The notes beneath the pieces are model-generated. The model had not been told where the DNA came from and did not search any database. It worked only from the letters and a program-made list of their open reading frames with translations. A stretch of DNA of 64,000 nt from Saprolegnia diclina VS20 (taxonomy: Eukaryota > Oomycota > Saprolegniomycetes > Saprolegniales > Saprolegniaceae): positions 38,676 to 102,675 of the forward strand of contig NW_008246135.1 of the NCBI RefSeq assembly GCF_000281045.1, in the 5' to 3' direction. Positions within the stretch are counted from its first letter, which is position 1. Each line of letters opens with the position of its first letter. This document shows, one piece after another, positions 1 to 11,300 of this stretch. The position numbers were made by a program, and so were the translations under genes.

Positions 1-265
1 CAGCCACAACGCCGGACGCAAGGCCAGTCGCGCCACCACAGAGCATCGCAGTGCCCGACCACAAGGTCGCGCCCGCCACTTGGAGCGTCGCGGCAACGCC
101 ACCGGCAGCATGAATAGTCCCGACGCCCGAGACGACCGTGCCGAAGTACGACATGGCCGTGGGCACTGCGGCGGCGGCAGCGGACGAGGCGAGAAGCGGC
201 GCCGTGACGCCAACGGCCGTCCCGACTGCGCCGGCAATCAGCAAGTTCTTCGTCGTTGGATCCAT
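1..265 (-). CDS. IFI6/IFI27-like small membrane protein, copy A (cut by window edge)
   Basis: Reading the minus strand from the ATG at 265 gives MDPTTKNLLIAGAVG and then a run of glycine, alanine and valine that leaves the window before a stop. It shares most of its core with three neighbours: a GxxxGVTAPLL segment, the AMSYFGTVVSGVGTIHAAGG block and an AATLQ motif. Human IFI27/ISG12 proteins have a similar layout of hydrophobic helices with a GGxxAxxLVATLQ block, and act in mitochondrial or other intracellular membranes. The match is by eye and the protein is low in complexity, so the family call is moderate. The C-terminus is missing because the window starts here. Confidence 0.55.
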   Translation of the reverse strand, partial: MDPTTKNLLIAGAVGTAVGVTAPLLASSAAAAAVPTAMSYFGTVVSGVGTIHAAGGVAATLQVAGATLWSGTAMLCGGATGLASGVVA

Positions 266-545
266 CTTTTGAAATGAAGTCGTCGTAAACTTGGCGGACC
301 AGAACCGGAACTCGAAATTATCAAGTTTTAAAGAATGGAAGAAGACAAATGCGCTGGCTTTCGTTCGACTGAGGGATTTGATTGGTACGAAGTATGTATT
401 TCCAGAGGTTAAACATTGCCGTCTTGACATCGAACTGCTGTTGACAAGATTGCCATTGACAGTATTGAGCAAATTTGCTCCAGTAAATGCTATCAATCAC
501 GTTGGGCAGGAGTATTGAATAGACGTAAAGTATCAAGTGGAACTC

Positions 546-824
546 TTACACGGAGATCATTTTCAAAAGTCCGCCGACGAAGCCCGCACCGACACCGGTC
601 GCATCGCCGTAGACGGCAGCGGAGCTCGACCACAAGGCGGCGCTGGCTGCTTGAATCTTCGTAGCGACGCCCGTTGCGCTATGGATCGTTCCGACACCGG
701 CGACAACGGTGCCAAAGGCGAACATGGCTGTGGGCACGCCGGCAGCTGCGCCTGTTGATAGAAGAAGCGGCGTCGTGAGGCTGAGAGCGCCGCCAGCGAC
801 AACCCGAACAGTCATCGTTGCCAT
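546..824 (-). CDS. IFI6/IFI27-like small membrane protein, copy B
   Basis: A 92-residue single-exon protein starting MATMTVRVVAGGALSL. Almost all of it is hydrophobic, with two long Gly/Ala-rich segments. It is the most diverged of the four local copies: the GTVVAGVGTIH block is clear, but the AATLQ motif of the other copies reads ATKIQ and the tail ends KMISV. A membrane location is inferred from composition. It lies head-to-head with the TPGS2 gene, 300 bases away. A further N-terminal exon cannot be excluded, but the reading frame opens at this ATG and matches the start of the other copies. Confidence 0.55.
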   Translation of the reverse strand: MATMTVRVVAGGALSLTTPLLLSTGAAAGVPTAMFAFGTVVAGVGTIHSATGVATKIQAASAALWSSSAAVYGDATGVGAGFVGGLLKMISV

Positions 825-1124
825 CTCAGAAAACAGAGTATGCGGTGTAGTGCTCTACTTGGCACTCGTATCTGCGCCACAGTGGTTGCGCATAGCATTT
901 GAGAATGCACGCCACCAGCTCGTCATGCTTGTACATGGACTCGGCCGATCGCCATTAATTGCAGTCGGGTGGCTTTGATGCAGGCTTTCACTGCTGATGG
1001 ATGATGCACTTCTTCGTCGCTGGCTCGTTGACCTTGGCGCCAACCGCGACGCTTCGATGAAAGATCGCACTGTTTTATACACCATGTCCTTATGTTTAAA
1101 ACACATTGGAAAGGCCAGGATCGC
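825..1124. other. Intergenic, divergent
   Basis: This stretch separates copy B on the minus strand from TPGS2 on the plus strand, so it must hold both promoters. I see no convincing TATA box and no coding segment. Confidence 0.5.
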
Positions 1125-1969
1125 ATGGACGATCTAAATGCCATGTCGCTCGAGGTCTTCCAGTACCTCGGCGCGCACGCTGCAGTCTCGAACCTCGAGC
1201 TCAAGCCGATGCCGGGTGTCGCCATGCACAACATCAGCCTCTGGAACCAAGTACTGCGATTATGCTTATGCTTCCTAAAGTTGAACCACCCTAGCGCAAC
1301 AGCCCCAAGAAGCTACCAGCCGACCTCGTCGCGTTCCTCGCGGCGTCCAACGGCCTCTCGATCAAGTGGCACGCGGTGCTCAACCACAAGTTTTTCGCTC
1401 TCGGGCACTTTAGCATCAACTCGCTTCAGAACATGAAGCGCGTCGACGTCACCTTGGGCGACGCGACCCACGGTGCGTCGAACTCGCCGCCTCTCACTTC
1501 AGCTCGTCGGTAGCGGGCTACGTCCTCGAGTCGTCGAGTACGATGGGCGAAGTGTGCATGGTGTTTGCCGACGATGGTGAAATATGCTGATTGACTACTA
1601 CTGTCCTAAGTCATCCTCCAGCGACGGTAGAGGTGTGGCTCAAAGACCTCACGGACCAGTGGCACTTTTTGGCAAAAACCTTCTCCGACTACTACCGCCT
1701 CATGTACACGACCCTCATCCGAAATTGTGGACATCAAATGGTGTAGGATCGTGCACTTGGGTCTCGTGGGGTGGCAGCTGCTCTTCACGCCCAACGGCCT
1801 CGACCCCGTCACGCTCGTACGCTTCAAATTTGTCTCGTTCTAACCCCCGATGCTGCGGTAGCAATGGTTTCACTTGTTTGTGCCGGGACGCATGCAAGCG
1901 CGCCCGACGGACAAGAACGACGCGACGTCCGGGGACACCAAGGTCACGCTGCTGCCCTTCACGCTCTAA
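1125..1969 (+). CDS. TPGS2: Tubulin polyglutamylase complex subunit 2 (TPGS2) homologue
   Basis: Six exons (1125-1250, 1295-1472, 1514-1576, 1622-1703, 1747-1816, 1862-1969) sum to 627 nt, or 208 residues, with four in-phase introns of 41-45 nt and one of 43. The protein follows human TPGS2 block by block: a helix, then LPADLVAFLAASNGLSIKW (human PEDVKNFYLMTNGFHMTW), FALGHFSINSL, GEVCMVFADD, VEVWLKDLTDQWHFL, YYRLMIVHLGLVGWQLLFT, and QWFHLF near the end. TPGS2 is a subunit of the complex that adds glutamate chains to tubulin in cilia and centrioles, and carries an SMI1/KNR4-like fold. The long Ser/Gly-rich tail of the human protein is absent. An upstream in-frame ATG at 1092 is possible, but 1125 fits better. 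Confidence 0.85.
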
Positions 1970-2154
1970 GTCACGAGGAAGTATCACTTGACCACTTCAG
2001 CGATCGAGGAAGACGCTGTATCTCGTTGCGACTGCTTTCACCGTCAATGACTATGGGTGCGATGGCATCTCAGAACGACTTCGTGCATTGACAGTGTTAA
2101 CCAAGCGCGGTCAAGAGAGTGGGAAGCAGAGAGCTTGGGTGTCGCATTATTGAA

Positions 2155-2427
2155 CTACGACTCCACGGGCGTCCAGGCACCCGCAAAGACACCAGACACG
2201 GCGCCTACCGCCCCACCGTAGAGCAGCGCGCTGCTCGAGCCCAAAGCGACACTGGTGGCTTGCAGCGTGGCTGCGATACCACCCGCAGCATGAAGCGTGC
2301 CGACGCCCGAGACAACCGTGCCAAAGTACGACATGGCGGCGGGGACTGCGGCCGCAGCGCCCATGGACGCAAAGAGCGGCGCCGCAACACCGAGCGCACC
2401 GCCTCCAATGATCAAGAACAACGCCAT
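2155..2427 (-). CDS. IFI6/IFI27-like small membrane protein, copy C
   Basis: A 90-residue protein starting MALFLIIGGGALGVAAP, nearly all hydrophobic, with AMSYFGTVVSGVGTLHAAGG, then AATLQATSVALGSSS and a glycine-rich end GAVSGVFAGAW. It is close to copies A and D, sharing whole blocks, which points to tandem duplication. The frame extends upstream to another ATG at 2538, but that extension is charged and unrelated to the other copies, so I take the inner ATG as the start. The nearest animal family is IFI27/IFI27L, small proteins of mitochondrial or other intracellular membranes. The assignment rests on pattern, not on a search. Confidence 0.6.
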   Translation of the reverse strand: MALFLIIGGGALGVAAPLFASMGAAAAVPAAMSYFGTVVSGVGTLHAAGGIAATLQATSVALGSSSALLYGGAVGAVSGVFAGAWTPVES

Positions 2428-2851
2428 TTTCAAACCAAATTTCAAAGTGAGCAAGCCCGTTCGCTTGCGCAAGTGGGGCGAGCGACAATACAAGAATTCT
2501 GTGGCCCTGTCAAGGCCAAATGCCACGTCCTTTCCCATCCATCAACCGAAAGAATGTGGTTCAGCTAGCTCAAGATTCAAACACCAAGCGCAGCTGACTA
2601 TGTTCGAGCCAACACGTTGGCGGAGTTGCAGCTCATCCATGGGAGGTGGCGCACTGGCCTGGGACAGGGAGATAAGCAGGAGTGCTAGACAAATGCAAAA
2701 TGCCAGGGACGGTAAACGATCTGCTGGGTGGCGCCAACGTCAGCGATGCGATAGAACGCCCATGGAAGAGGGTGGATGGGACAGCATGCGTCGAGCAAAC
2801 ACAAACCTCTGAAAACCAGCGTCAACTGAATTGAAGTAGGAGCGACACGAG
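2428..2851. other. Intergenic between copies C and D
   Basis: About 420 bases with no credible coding segment. It carries the upstream region of copy C. I see no TATA box and no repeat. Confidence 0.5.
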
Positions 2852-3124
2852 CTACACCAGTATCGCCGTCCCGACGGCACCCAATGCCCCGCCCACCGAG
2901 CCACCGACGGCGGCGGCGCTGGCCGACCACAAGGCAGCGCTGCCGGCTTGGAGCGTGGCGGCGACACCGCCCGCAGCATGAAGCGTGCCAACACCCGAGA
3001 CAACCGTGCCAAATGTCGACATGGCCCACGGCACCGCAGCGGCAGCGCCCACCGAAAGAAGCAGCGGCGCCGCGACCCCCGCCGCACCCCACCCCGCAAT
3101 CGCATACAACGTCAACAAGCCCAT
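2852..3124 (-). CDS. IFI6/IFI27-like small membrane protein, copy D
   Basis: A 90-residue protein starting MGLLTLYAIAGWGAAGVAAP. It has the same core as copies A and C (AMSTFGTVVSGVGTLHAAGG, then VAATLQAGSAALWSAS) and ends in a Gly/Ala-rich hydrophobic segment GALGVAGTAILV-like in composition. The frame continues upstream to an ATG at 3172, but the added residues are polar and not shared by the family, so the inner start is preferred. Together with copies A-C it forms a same-strand tandem family spread over 3.1 kb. Predicted to be membrane-embedded; the function is unknown in this lineage. Confidence 0.6.
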   Translation of the reverse strand: MGLLTLYAIAGWGAAGVAAPLLLSVGAAAAVPWAMSTFGTVVSGVGTLHAAGGVAATLQAGSAALWSASAAAVGGSVGGALGAVGTAILV

Positions 3125-3282
3125 TTGAACACTGTCTCCATCGCAGTCGCGGCGTATGTTGTCCGGACCCATCTAGGATCTGCGAGCCTTGAGGCAAGAC
3201 GTCATTTCTTGTTCCGGCGGTTCTCGGCACGGCTCTCTGCTTTTGTCGGATGGCTATGGACAAAGAACCGAGTGTGTTCACG

Positions 3283-6170
3283 CTATAATGCATCGGCGGT
3301 CGACGGCTCGAGGTAAAAGATCGTCGGGTCCTTGTACGTAAGCTTGGTGTAGTCGTCCAATGTCACCAAGCACGCTTTGCGCTTGATCATGTCGGGCTCG
3401 ATCGAAAACACTTTGCGAACGCAGACAAGCCCTTGGGTTTGGTCGCGCGTGCTATATACAATCTCAGTGTAAATTCTCTGAAAATATTTGGCAAAAAGAC
3501 GCAAGCATACCGTTTGTACAGCTGCACTTTGATGGCAATCGCGTCGTCGGCGTCATATTCGATGCGCATCACTTGGCAAACTTGGTAGCGTAAGTGGTGC
3601 GTCTTGGCCGACGCGGTCGTGTCGACGAGAAGCATTTCACCGACAGCAATTTTGGTTTTCCTACAAAAAATACGATAAAACTACGATCCCACTCTGATTG
3701 TCGCACTTTTCATTCGGAAGACTCACTTCCATGGCTTTGGACACGAGCTTGCCGTCGTTGTTGAAGCGATCGGGGGTAAAATGGGCGTGCTCGAACTCAA
3801 CGACGCGCTACACATCTCAATTGAGCACAGGTTGAAGCAGCATGTACGACCTGCAAGATGATGCACTCGTAGATCCACGCAAAGCGGACGACTGGAATGT
3901 CATAGTCGTTCGCAATCGAACACAACTACGTCCATAGTATGAGGACGTGATCCTTCGCAGCGGCAATTGAGTACATAAGTCTGCTCGTTGGAGATGAGCA
4001 CGTCGACTTTGCCGGCCTTGATCGCTGCTTGCTTGACACCCTATGGATACGACGCACTGTAAGATATGGATGTTGAGAGGACGAGAGAAGATGGCGTCGC
4101 ACCCGAACGACCCCGCGCGCACCACAACCGTCGAGGATGAAGACGGTGGCGTCGGCCAAACCTTGAATACTGTCGCGGTCCTGGAACGAGACGTCGAAGG
4201 GGATGCCAAATCGCAGCTTGCTAAAGAGCTTGGACTAGGGACAAAAATATAAAAATTGCTAACACGATCAGTCAAGGGTACGTTGTGTTCCGGCGCCCGC
4301 ACGGGACTGCGCTTGAGCGTCCACGAGAGACCGGCAGGTATCCAGTACCTACACAACGAAGTGTTCCTAAGCGCAATATGCAATTCGTGCTGCGTACCCC
4401 GCAATGTCGACGATCGACTGTGTCTGAAAACACGCCGCAAGCCAATCCGGGTGTACGATCGGGACGCGGCACACGAGTGCATAGTGAAACTTGAGGCGGC
4501 GGCTGGCCTCGGGCGTCGCAATGACAAAGCATTTGTCTAGTTGCACGTCCATCAAGCCGAACTTGGTGGATTTGCAACGTACTTTCAAGGTCCAGCATGA
4601 CTTCGGGCTTGGACTCGACCTTGCCGCCGTACGCGCGAATTTGGTTCTGGAGCTGCTTGGACGCTGGCACCTCGAAACCCGAGATGAAAAAGTGGTACCG
4701 CTTGTTGAAGAGCTTGGTGCTACGGGACGGATACGCCCGCTTGGCTTCGTGCACAGGTACGGGCGACGGCGTCGACGTTTTGAATCGTTTTCGCGCCGAC
4801 TCGGGGGTCGCCACGGATGTTGCGGCCGGCGTCTTCTGCGGTGTCGTCGACGGCGTGGGTGTACTCACCCGTCGCTTGGACGACGGCTGTTTACAAGGCG
4901 GCGGTGACACCGACGTCGGCGTCGTTGACGGACGATGCGCTGCTTGCTGAAGCACAGCGTCCACAAAGGTCGGCGGGCGTGGCACCGGCGGTCGCACTCG
5001 GTGGTACGGAGAGACGTAGTTGGCGACGTGCAAGCCTGCGTGCAGGGCAGTCGTGGCGATCGCACCGAGGTCTGGCGGACTAAACGGCGTCTCGGGTTGC
5101 GACTGCGACGCGTCGTTTAGAAAATCGAATCGGCGCTGGAGCGTCGGCGCGTCCGACGACTGGCTGTCGGCAAAGTCAAACGACTGCGACGCCGGAGACT
5201 TCTTGTCCGTCGACACAAACTCGTCTTTGAGCCGCCGAACCAGAAAGAGCTTGGGCTGGGGCGCCGACGCTGGCGAGTACGCATCGCTAAGCGTTGCCTG
5301 CACGTCGTCGATCGACTCTTCGACAATGTCGAGCCGCTCGGGATGCGAGTCGGGCGCTGCAGGCGTCGGTGGCACCGAGCTATCGGCGTCGGATTTAGTC
5401 GTAGTTGAGCGTAGCGCTGCTTTGCCGGATGTCGTATCTCGGGCTGGCCCAGCCGGCGTCTTGCTGACCAGCACTGAGGCAGGAGCCGAGTCGTACGGGG
5501 CGAGTTCCGTGGCCTCCATCTCTTCGTCGTACTCGTCCTCGTCTTCCCGGCCGCCATCGATGTCGAGGTCATGATCGTCATCTCGAGCATCGCCGTCATT
5601 TGAAGCGAGTGCAGGCTCTGGAATGAGCGCATTGTGGGCGGGATTTGCCGAGTGGCGTGGTGCCAACGCACCGGGGTCGCCCTGCCACTCGGTCTCATAG
5701 TCGTCGTCGTCCTCATCGATGTCATGAACGTCTTCAACCACTTGGGTCGCCTGGACCTCGTCGCCGTCGCTCCACACATACGTGTCCGTGTCCGATGGCG
5801 GATCCTCCATGAGCTGCGTCTCGTCCGAGATGTGCGTGACGTCGGTAAGATGCGTGACGTCCGTGAGGTTCGTCGTCTCGGTGAGCTGCGTCGAGTCGGT
5901 CAGATGCGTCACGTCCGTCGGCGGCGAGGTCTCGGCAGCTGGAGCGACGGCCACGCACTCCGGTATCGGGGTCATGTACTCGTCGTCGTCCATGGAGTAG
6001 GGGATTCCGCTCTCCTCGGCCGTGCCCAGGCGCAGCGGGAAGACATGGAGCTCGGCCTCCTGCGTCATGGGCGGCGCCTCGATGTAGACGTCGGAAGCAC
6101 TCATGCTCAGGCGCATGCAGCGGTCGTCCTCGTCCTGCGTCGGAAACGTGCTTGGCGGCAAGCGCTCCAT
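3283..6170 (-). CDS. SQ/TQ-rich protein with tandem BRCT domains and a C-terminal BAH-like domain
   Basis: The first exon encodes about 530 residues: an acidic, disordered N-terminus with hexapeptide-like repeats (THLTDST, TQLTETT, THISDE) and many SQ/TQ sites, the usual targets of ATM/ATR-type kinases. BRCT1 follows at about residues 490-570, with YHFFISGFEV, then VCRVPIVHPDWLAAC after a 46-nt intron (4537-4582). BRCT2 lies in later small exons and ends IPVVRFAWIYECI. The C-terminal ~110 residues look like a BAH domain: IAVGEMLLVDT, YQVCQVMRIEYDADD, TEIVYSTRD, VRKVFSIEP. The layout recalls 53BP1/MDC1/Crb2-type DNA-damage mediators with an added chromatin module. The start at 6170 is supported by two upstream CCAAT boxes. 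The phase of one junction near 3680-3725 is unresolved. Confidence 0.65.
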
Positions 6171-6567
6171 CGCCAACTCCCACGCAAAAGCTTCGCGGGT
6201 CTTGAACGGAACCAATTTTGACCAATCACAAAGTGCTGTTTTATTTGCGGCATATGCCGAATGAAAACTTGCATACCTGCGAGCCATGGGAAACGACGCG
6301 ACCATTGTCGCCACGCGACACCACACGTAGGCACGTACGTCTACGCGTTGCAGTTTATGCTTATGCGCACTGGCTCCGCTGTGTTTTCCATCCGCGTGCA
6401 AACATGGCACCACTACCGGAATGCCGAATTTAAACATGTATAAATGTGGCACGCCAGTTACCGTTGCCGGAAACCGGAGGATGCTTCGCCCTGCGGTCGG
6501 TCCTTTTGCGGTCGCCGGTGGCAGGCTGATGATGCGTCCATGGTAGAGCACACGTGACCTTCGGCCA
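6171..6567. other. Divergent promoter region
   Basis: The region separates the BRCT-protein gene from the TPR gene. It is AT-richer than the flanking exons and holds two CCAAT boxes near 6212-6226. An extra 5' exon for the BRCT gene (ATG at 6287 or 6305) is possible but has weak codon character. Confidence 0.45.
6212..6226 (-). promoter_or_regulatory. Pair of CCAAT boxes upstream of the BRCT/BAH gene
   Basis: CCAAT occurs on the plus strand at 6212-6216 and 6222-6226, so ATTGG on the gene's strand, 42-56 bases upstream of its ATG. Similar CCAAT boxes lie 45-140 bases upstream of several other starts in this window. A role in NF-Y-type binding is inferred. Confidence 0.4.
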
Positions 6568-7664
6568 GTGACGCCGGACGCGCCCTTGAGCGACAGCCCA
6601 GAGACGCCCGACCCCGCGGCGCCGCGCCGCCTTGCGCTGCGGCGGCAGTCGTCCGTGACCGTGCCGCATGCCATCAAGTGTCTTTGCAGCAAGCGCCTCG
6701 TGGCCAAGGGCGCCGACACGTCGCTGTGCCCAATGCATTCGATCGACTACATGGCGGCGCTGCCGATAGACCGGCCCAAGCTCGCGTGCATTCCGCCCGA
6801 GGCCAGCATCAAGAGCCTCCCGCCGTTCGTCGTCGGCGAGCACGTCGTGTTGCTCGGCGGCCTCCCATCCTCCTCATCCTCCTCGTCAGCCTCGCCGCCC
6901 AAGTCGCCGCTCAAGAAACTGCTCGCATTCGAGCACTGGCGCAGCACCGTCCGCATCGTGAGCGACGCCACCTACTGCACCGATGGCACGTTCTCCATCG
7001 AGACGTCCGATGGCACCATCTACGATGGCATCTCGAGCATGCGCCTCGAGTCGACGACGAAAGCACCCACGGACGTGACGCCGCGCTACGTCGACAAGCT
7101 CATCTTGAAGCTGGTGCGACTCCCTCGTCAACGATACTAGTCATGCTGGATAAGTATGTGCCAGGGCCGGAACGGCGCCGAGCTCAACGTCCGAGAGCTC
7201 TCGATCGTGCCACCGACAGAGGTATGGCAGTGCTACTACCTTCCCACTCCACCAACTCCAATAGTTGGGGCGCGATGAGCTGGAAGCCATGCTAGCACAG
7301 TACTCGAAACTCATTGCGCTCAAGTACCTCTCGCCCATCAACATGAGCACCGTGCTGTGTCGCCGGTCGGCGCTGTACGCGGCCTTGGGCGAGTACGAGG
7401 CGTCGCTCCAAGACGCAGAGGTCGCGATCGGCCTGCAGCCCAATATGACCAACGTGCGTCGTCAGCTTGCCAGAGGATGCGCCACGCAGTGGCTATGTGT
7501 AGGCTCATTTCCGAAAGGGCGTCGCGCTCGCCAGCCTCGGCGCCTTCCCCGACGCCTGCGTTACGCTCCGACGAGGTCTCGAGGTTGACGGCTCCTGCGC
7601 CCACTTGCGCCACGCCCTCCAAGTGGCCATGGACCATCTGCACCACGCGCCAAAGATGGGATGA
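6568..7664 (+). CDS. Tetratricopeptide-repeat protein with a short Tudor/SH3-like segment
   Basis: Four exons (6568-7113, 7165-7221, 7265-7453, 7503-7664) sum to 954 nt, or 317 residues, with every junction in phase. The N-terminal half has a Cys-containing patch (CLCSKRLVAKGADTSLC) and a stretch, IVSDATYCTDGTFSIETSDG then TIYDGISSMRLE, that reads like a small beta-barrel (Tudor/SH3-like) motif. The C-terminal half has TPR-type helices: TVLCRRSALYAALGEYEASL, QDAEVAIGLQP, then AHFRKGVALASLGAFPDAC and VTLRRGLEVDGSC. It is probably a scaffold; no specific orthologue is recognised. The start is the first ATG of the open frame and could lie further upstream. Confidence 0.7.
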
Positions 7665-8330
7665 GCGCATCTAATGGATCGATCCTCGTGCATCTGTCCA
7701 GGATTCCTCGGGATGCAGGTACATCTGCGACAGGACAGTTGTCCATGCACCGCCGACGCCACTACGGCGCGCTCGGACATTCTACGCGAGGACGCATGCG
7801 GCGCGGTGAGGCTGCGCATGGGCTATGGCCATGGTCATGGGCGGCTACCGCTCGGCGCGGCCGGCGCCCGTTGCCCCGCGGTAGCTTCACCGATGGGATG
7901 GGCAAAATTGTGGAAAATTACGAAAATATTTGCCTACCGTAGGGGTCCGATCCAGGCATTTTTTATCTGTCGTTCCATTTCCACATACCAAATACAAGTA
8001 TAGCGTACTAGAAATGCATTAAAATACGATGGGGACCATCTGGCCACCAACATTCTACGTGGGTACAACAAGCCATCCGATATGCATTTTAACAGGTTTT
8101 ATACAGTAAGAGAGGACGGTAAATGTGAAAAACTCAGTATAAGAGGCTCGAGGTATTATGTGTCAGAGGGTTTTGGCGCAGCGGGTGCCAATAAAATCTC
8201 AGCACCGATCCGACGCTGGCCGCTCGGGCTTCCATTGCCCGACCTCGTGGCGCCAGACGCAAGCATAGCCAGCACATCGCCGACGACTTCGCCTTCAACG
8301 GCCGTCGACGCCACCTCCTCGCTGCCGACC
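7665..8330. other. Intergenic, possible 5' exon of the TIR gene
   Basis: This 666-base stretch separates the TPR gene from the ankyrin-TIR gene. From about 8082 a frame open into the TIR gene exists, but its first 40 codons are AT-rich and unlike the host. Codons from about 8200 look host-like, so the true start could lie between 8082 and 8331 or use an upstream exon. Confidence 0.4.
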
Positions 8331-11300
8331 ATGCAGCTCTCGCCAGACCACAAGATCATCATGCTCGAGGACGACGAGACGATGGGCCATGGCCCGAATC
8401 GCGGTAGCACTGTGTACCACCCCGACACCGCGCTCGACGTGGCCGAGCTCCGCGCGAACCGACGGCCTAGCCACCGCATGTCGATCGTTGAGATGACCGA
8501 GCGCATTCCGCGCTTCGTCCTCGGCCTCGCCTACACGCGCAACTCGTTCTTCGCCAAGAAGCTGCTGCTTTTTGGCCTTGGCATCCTCGCCGTCGACGTA
8601 CTCGCGATCGTTTACTACTACCAAACGATCGACGAGGACTTTGGCGTCTCGACCAAGAGCGCGGGCTGCGCCGACTGGGTCGAGTTTGCCTTCCTTGTCT
8701 ACAGCACTGCGCCGTTCATCCTGCTCCTCTTCCTCCCGGCGACAGGCATCCGCGTCTTCGAGCTCTTTGCGCGCAAGAATCGATCGCATTTCGAACCGTC
8801 GGCCAAAGTCAAGTTCAAGGTCACGCGCACATGGTACCTCCAGTTTTGCGAGGTAGACAGCCTGATCTTCCATGTCTATACATCCACATCGATTAGGTCA
8901 TTGTCGTGCTGCTCTTGCTCTACAGCTTCTACCTCTTCCTCGTCGCGCTCGACATGCTCCTTGGCGACGAGACGTTTCAATGCAACGTGCCCGCGCCGCT
9001 GCTCTACTCGTGCATTGCCTTCCTCGTCTTCTTCTCGATCCCTGCGTACATTGCGGTCTTTACGCGCTTCCGCGAGCACATCAAGATGCAGCTCGGCGCG
9101 TACAAGGAGTCGAGTCAGACGGGCGACGTGCGGTCCCACTTGGCATCGGCGAAAAGCGCCAAAGGCCGGATCCGCAAGGCGCTCTACAAGGCCGCCGAAC
9201 ACTGCAACCTCGACGCCCTCGACGAAGCACTGCACGACGCGCGGTCGCTCCTCGGCCAGAACTTTGCGCAGCGCATGTACGCGTCGACGAAGCTCCATTT
9301 CGGGTTCTGGTCCATGTCCAAGAAGAACCCCGTGCACGTGGCGGCCGGTCTCGGCGACAACACGGCGCTCGCTGCGCTCAGCAACGCCGGGTTTGACCTC
9401 AACGCGCTCGATAAGGTCGCCCGTGTTCGCTTTAGCACGTCAGATTTGTTTTGGTTCTTCGCGCGCTTCATCGTGTCGAGGCCGTGGGTCGCCACGGACG
9501 GCGACCGCCACAGCAAGGCGACGCTCATGTCGCCGCTGCACTGCGCGGTCGCGACCTCCCAAATCGAGACGGTCCGGTGGCTCGTCGAGGTCAAGAAGGT
9601 CGATGTCAACGTCATGTCGCAGTCGCCGTTCCGTGCTGACCGCCTCCCGCCCCTCTTCCTCGCTGAGCACCCGAAAATTGTCGAGATTTTACTCTCGGCG
9701 GGCGCCAACCACCTCGCCGTGCCAGATCCCGGGTACGCATCATAGTCTTTTTTGTGGTTTAGTAGAGAGCGGGGTTAGGTATGTCAACTGCATCACGGCC
9801 CTCGAGCTGGCGTACCTTCGGGAGAACTACGCGGTCTGCGCCGTGCTGGAAGACTGGGGCAGCGACGTGGCGCTCACTCCCATGCACTCGGCGGCCGCGA
9901 CCGGCAACATGACCAAGTATGTAGCGCTGTACCCTGTACTTGAGTGTGCGAAAATGAGTTCTTAGGCTGCAGCAGTTTCTCAAGATGCAAGTGGACCCGA
10001 ATTGCTTGGGCGAGCACGGCTACATTGGCGTCAAATGCCGCACGCCGTTGCACTGGGCAGCGATCAACGGCCAGTGGTCGTGCGCGTCGCTGCTCTTGGC
10101 GGGCGGCGCCGACCCCGATTTCCAAGACGACCTCGGGCGCTCGCCGTTGCACTGGGCCGTGCGCAACAACAAGCTCGACGTCGTCCGCATTCTTGTCGAC
10201 CACCATTGCAACGTCAACCTCCTCGACAAGAAGGGCATGACGCCAATCATCTGCGCTGCGTTTGCCGAGCGCGTCGACCCTGAGCTGCTCAAGGTATTGT
10301 CTTATTGTCATGTGTAGGAGGATACATAACTTTGTTATCGTCTAGCTGCTCGTGGCCAAGGGGGCCAACATCAACTACCAAATGAAGTCGAACGGCGACT
10401 CGGCGCTGCACCTCGCGATCAAGCATGAGAAGCAAGAGACCGCGATCTCGCTCGTACGCGTGCAGTAACGCTGCATGCGACTGACAGATTTGCCGGCCGT
10501 AGGTGAGCTGCGGCGCCAACATCATGTGCACCAACAACGCCAGCTTCCGTGCGATCGACATTGCGACCTCGACCGCGCTGCAATTCGCCATCAAGTCGGC
10601 GGCCGGGCACCGCGACGTCATGATCAGCTACACGCATTCCCATGCCGAGTTTGCGCTCAAGTTGCGCAAGTCGCTCGAGGCGAGCAACATCACGGCGTGG
10701 CTCGACACGATGGACCCGAGCGGCATTGGCGGTGGGTCGGTCTGGCGCGAAGAAATCGCCAAGGGCATTGCAAATGCGACGCTCCTTGTCGCGATCCTCA
10801 CGGACGATTACACCAAGTCCGAGTGGTGCTTGAAAGAGCTTGCGTGCGCCAAGCAAGTAGGCACGCCGGTATTGCCCATCTCGACCGAGCACGTCCGCCT
10901 CAACGAAGAGCTCCAAGTGTACCTCTACACGCGGCAGATCGTGCCGTTCGAGCCAGCGATCACGGCCATCAACAACAAGAACCCGCGCAGCATCACGTAT
11001 GCGTACAACGACGAGGCGTACAACACGCAGTTCCGCCTCCTTCTCGACGGCATCCGCGACGAAGTCGAGAAGAAGCGCAAGCAAGTGGCGCTGCGGCCCT
11101 TGGAAACCATGAGCCCGACCAACGGCGGGGCGTTCGAGAACCACAGCCTTGCGTTCGGCTTGAGCAGCCCGAGCGGCAATAGCCCCAGCACGTTTCAGGA
11201 CACGAAATTTGTGTTTATTGCGCACGGCGACTGCCACCGCAACTTTGTCAAGCGCATCTACCACGAGCTCACGACGACGAAGCGCGTGCCCGTCTACCTG

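Noticed and set aside
6171-6719. N-terminal extension of the BRCT/BAH frame on the minus strand
   Set aside because: Codons turn AT-rich and unlike the gene upstream of 6170, and CCAAT boxes sit there.
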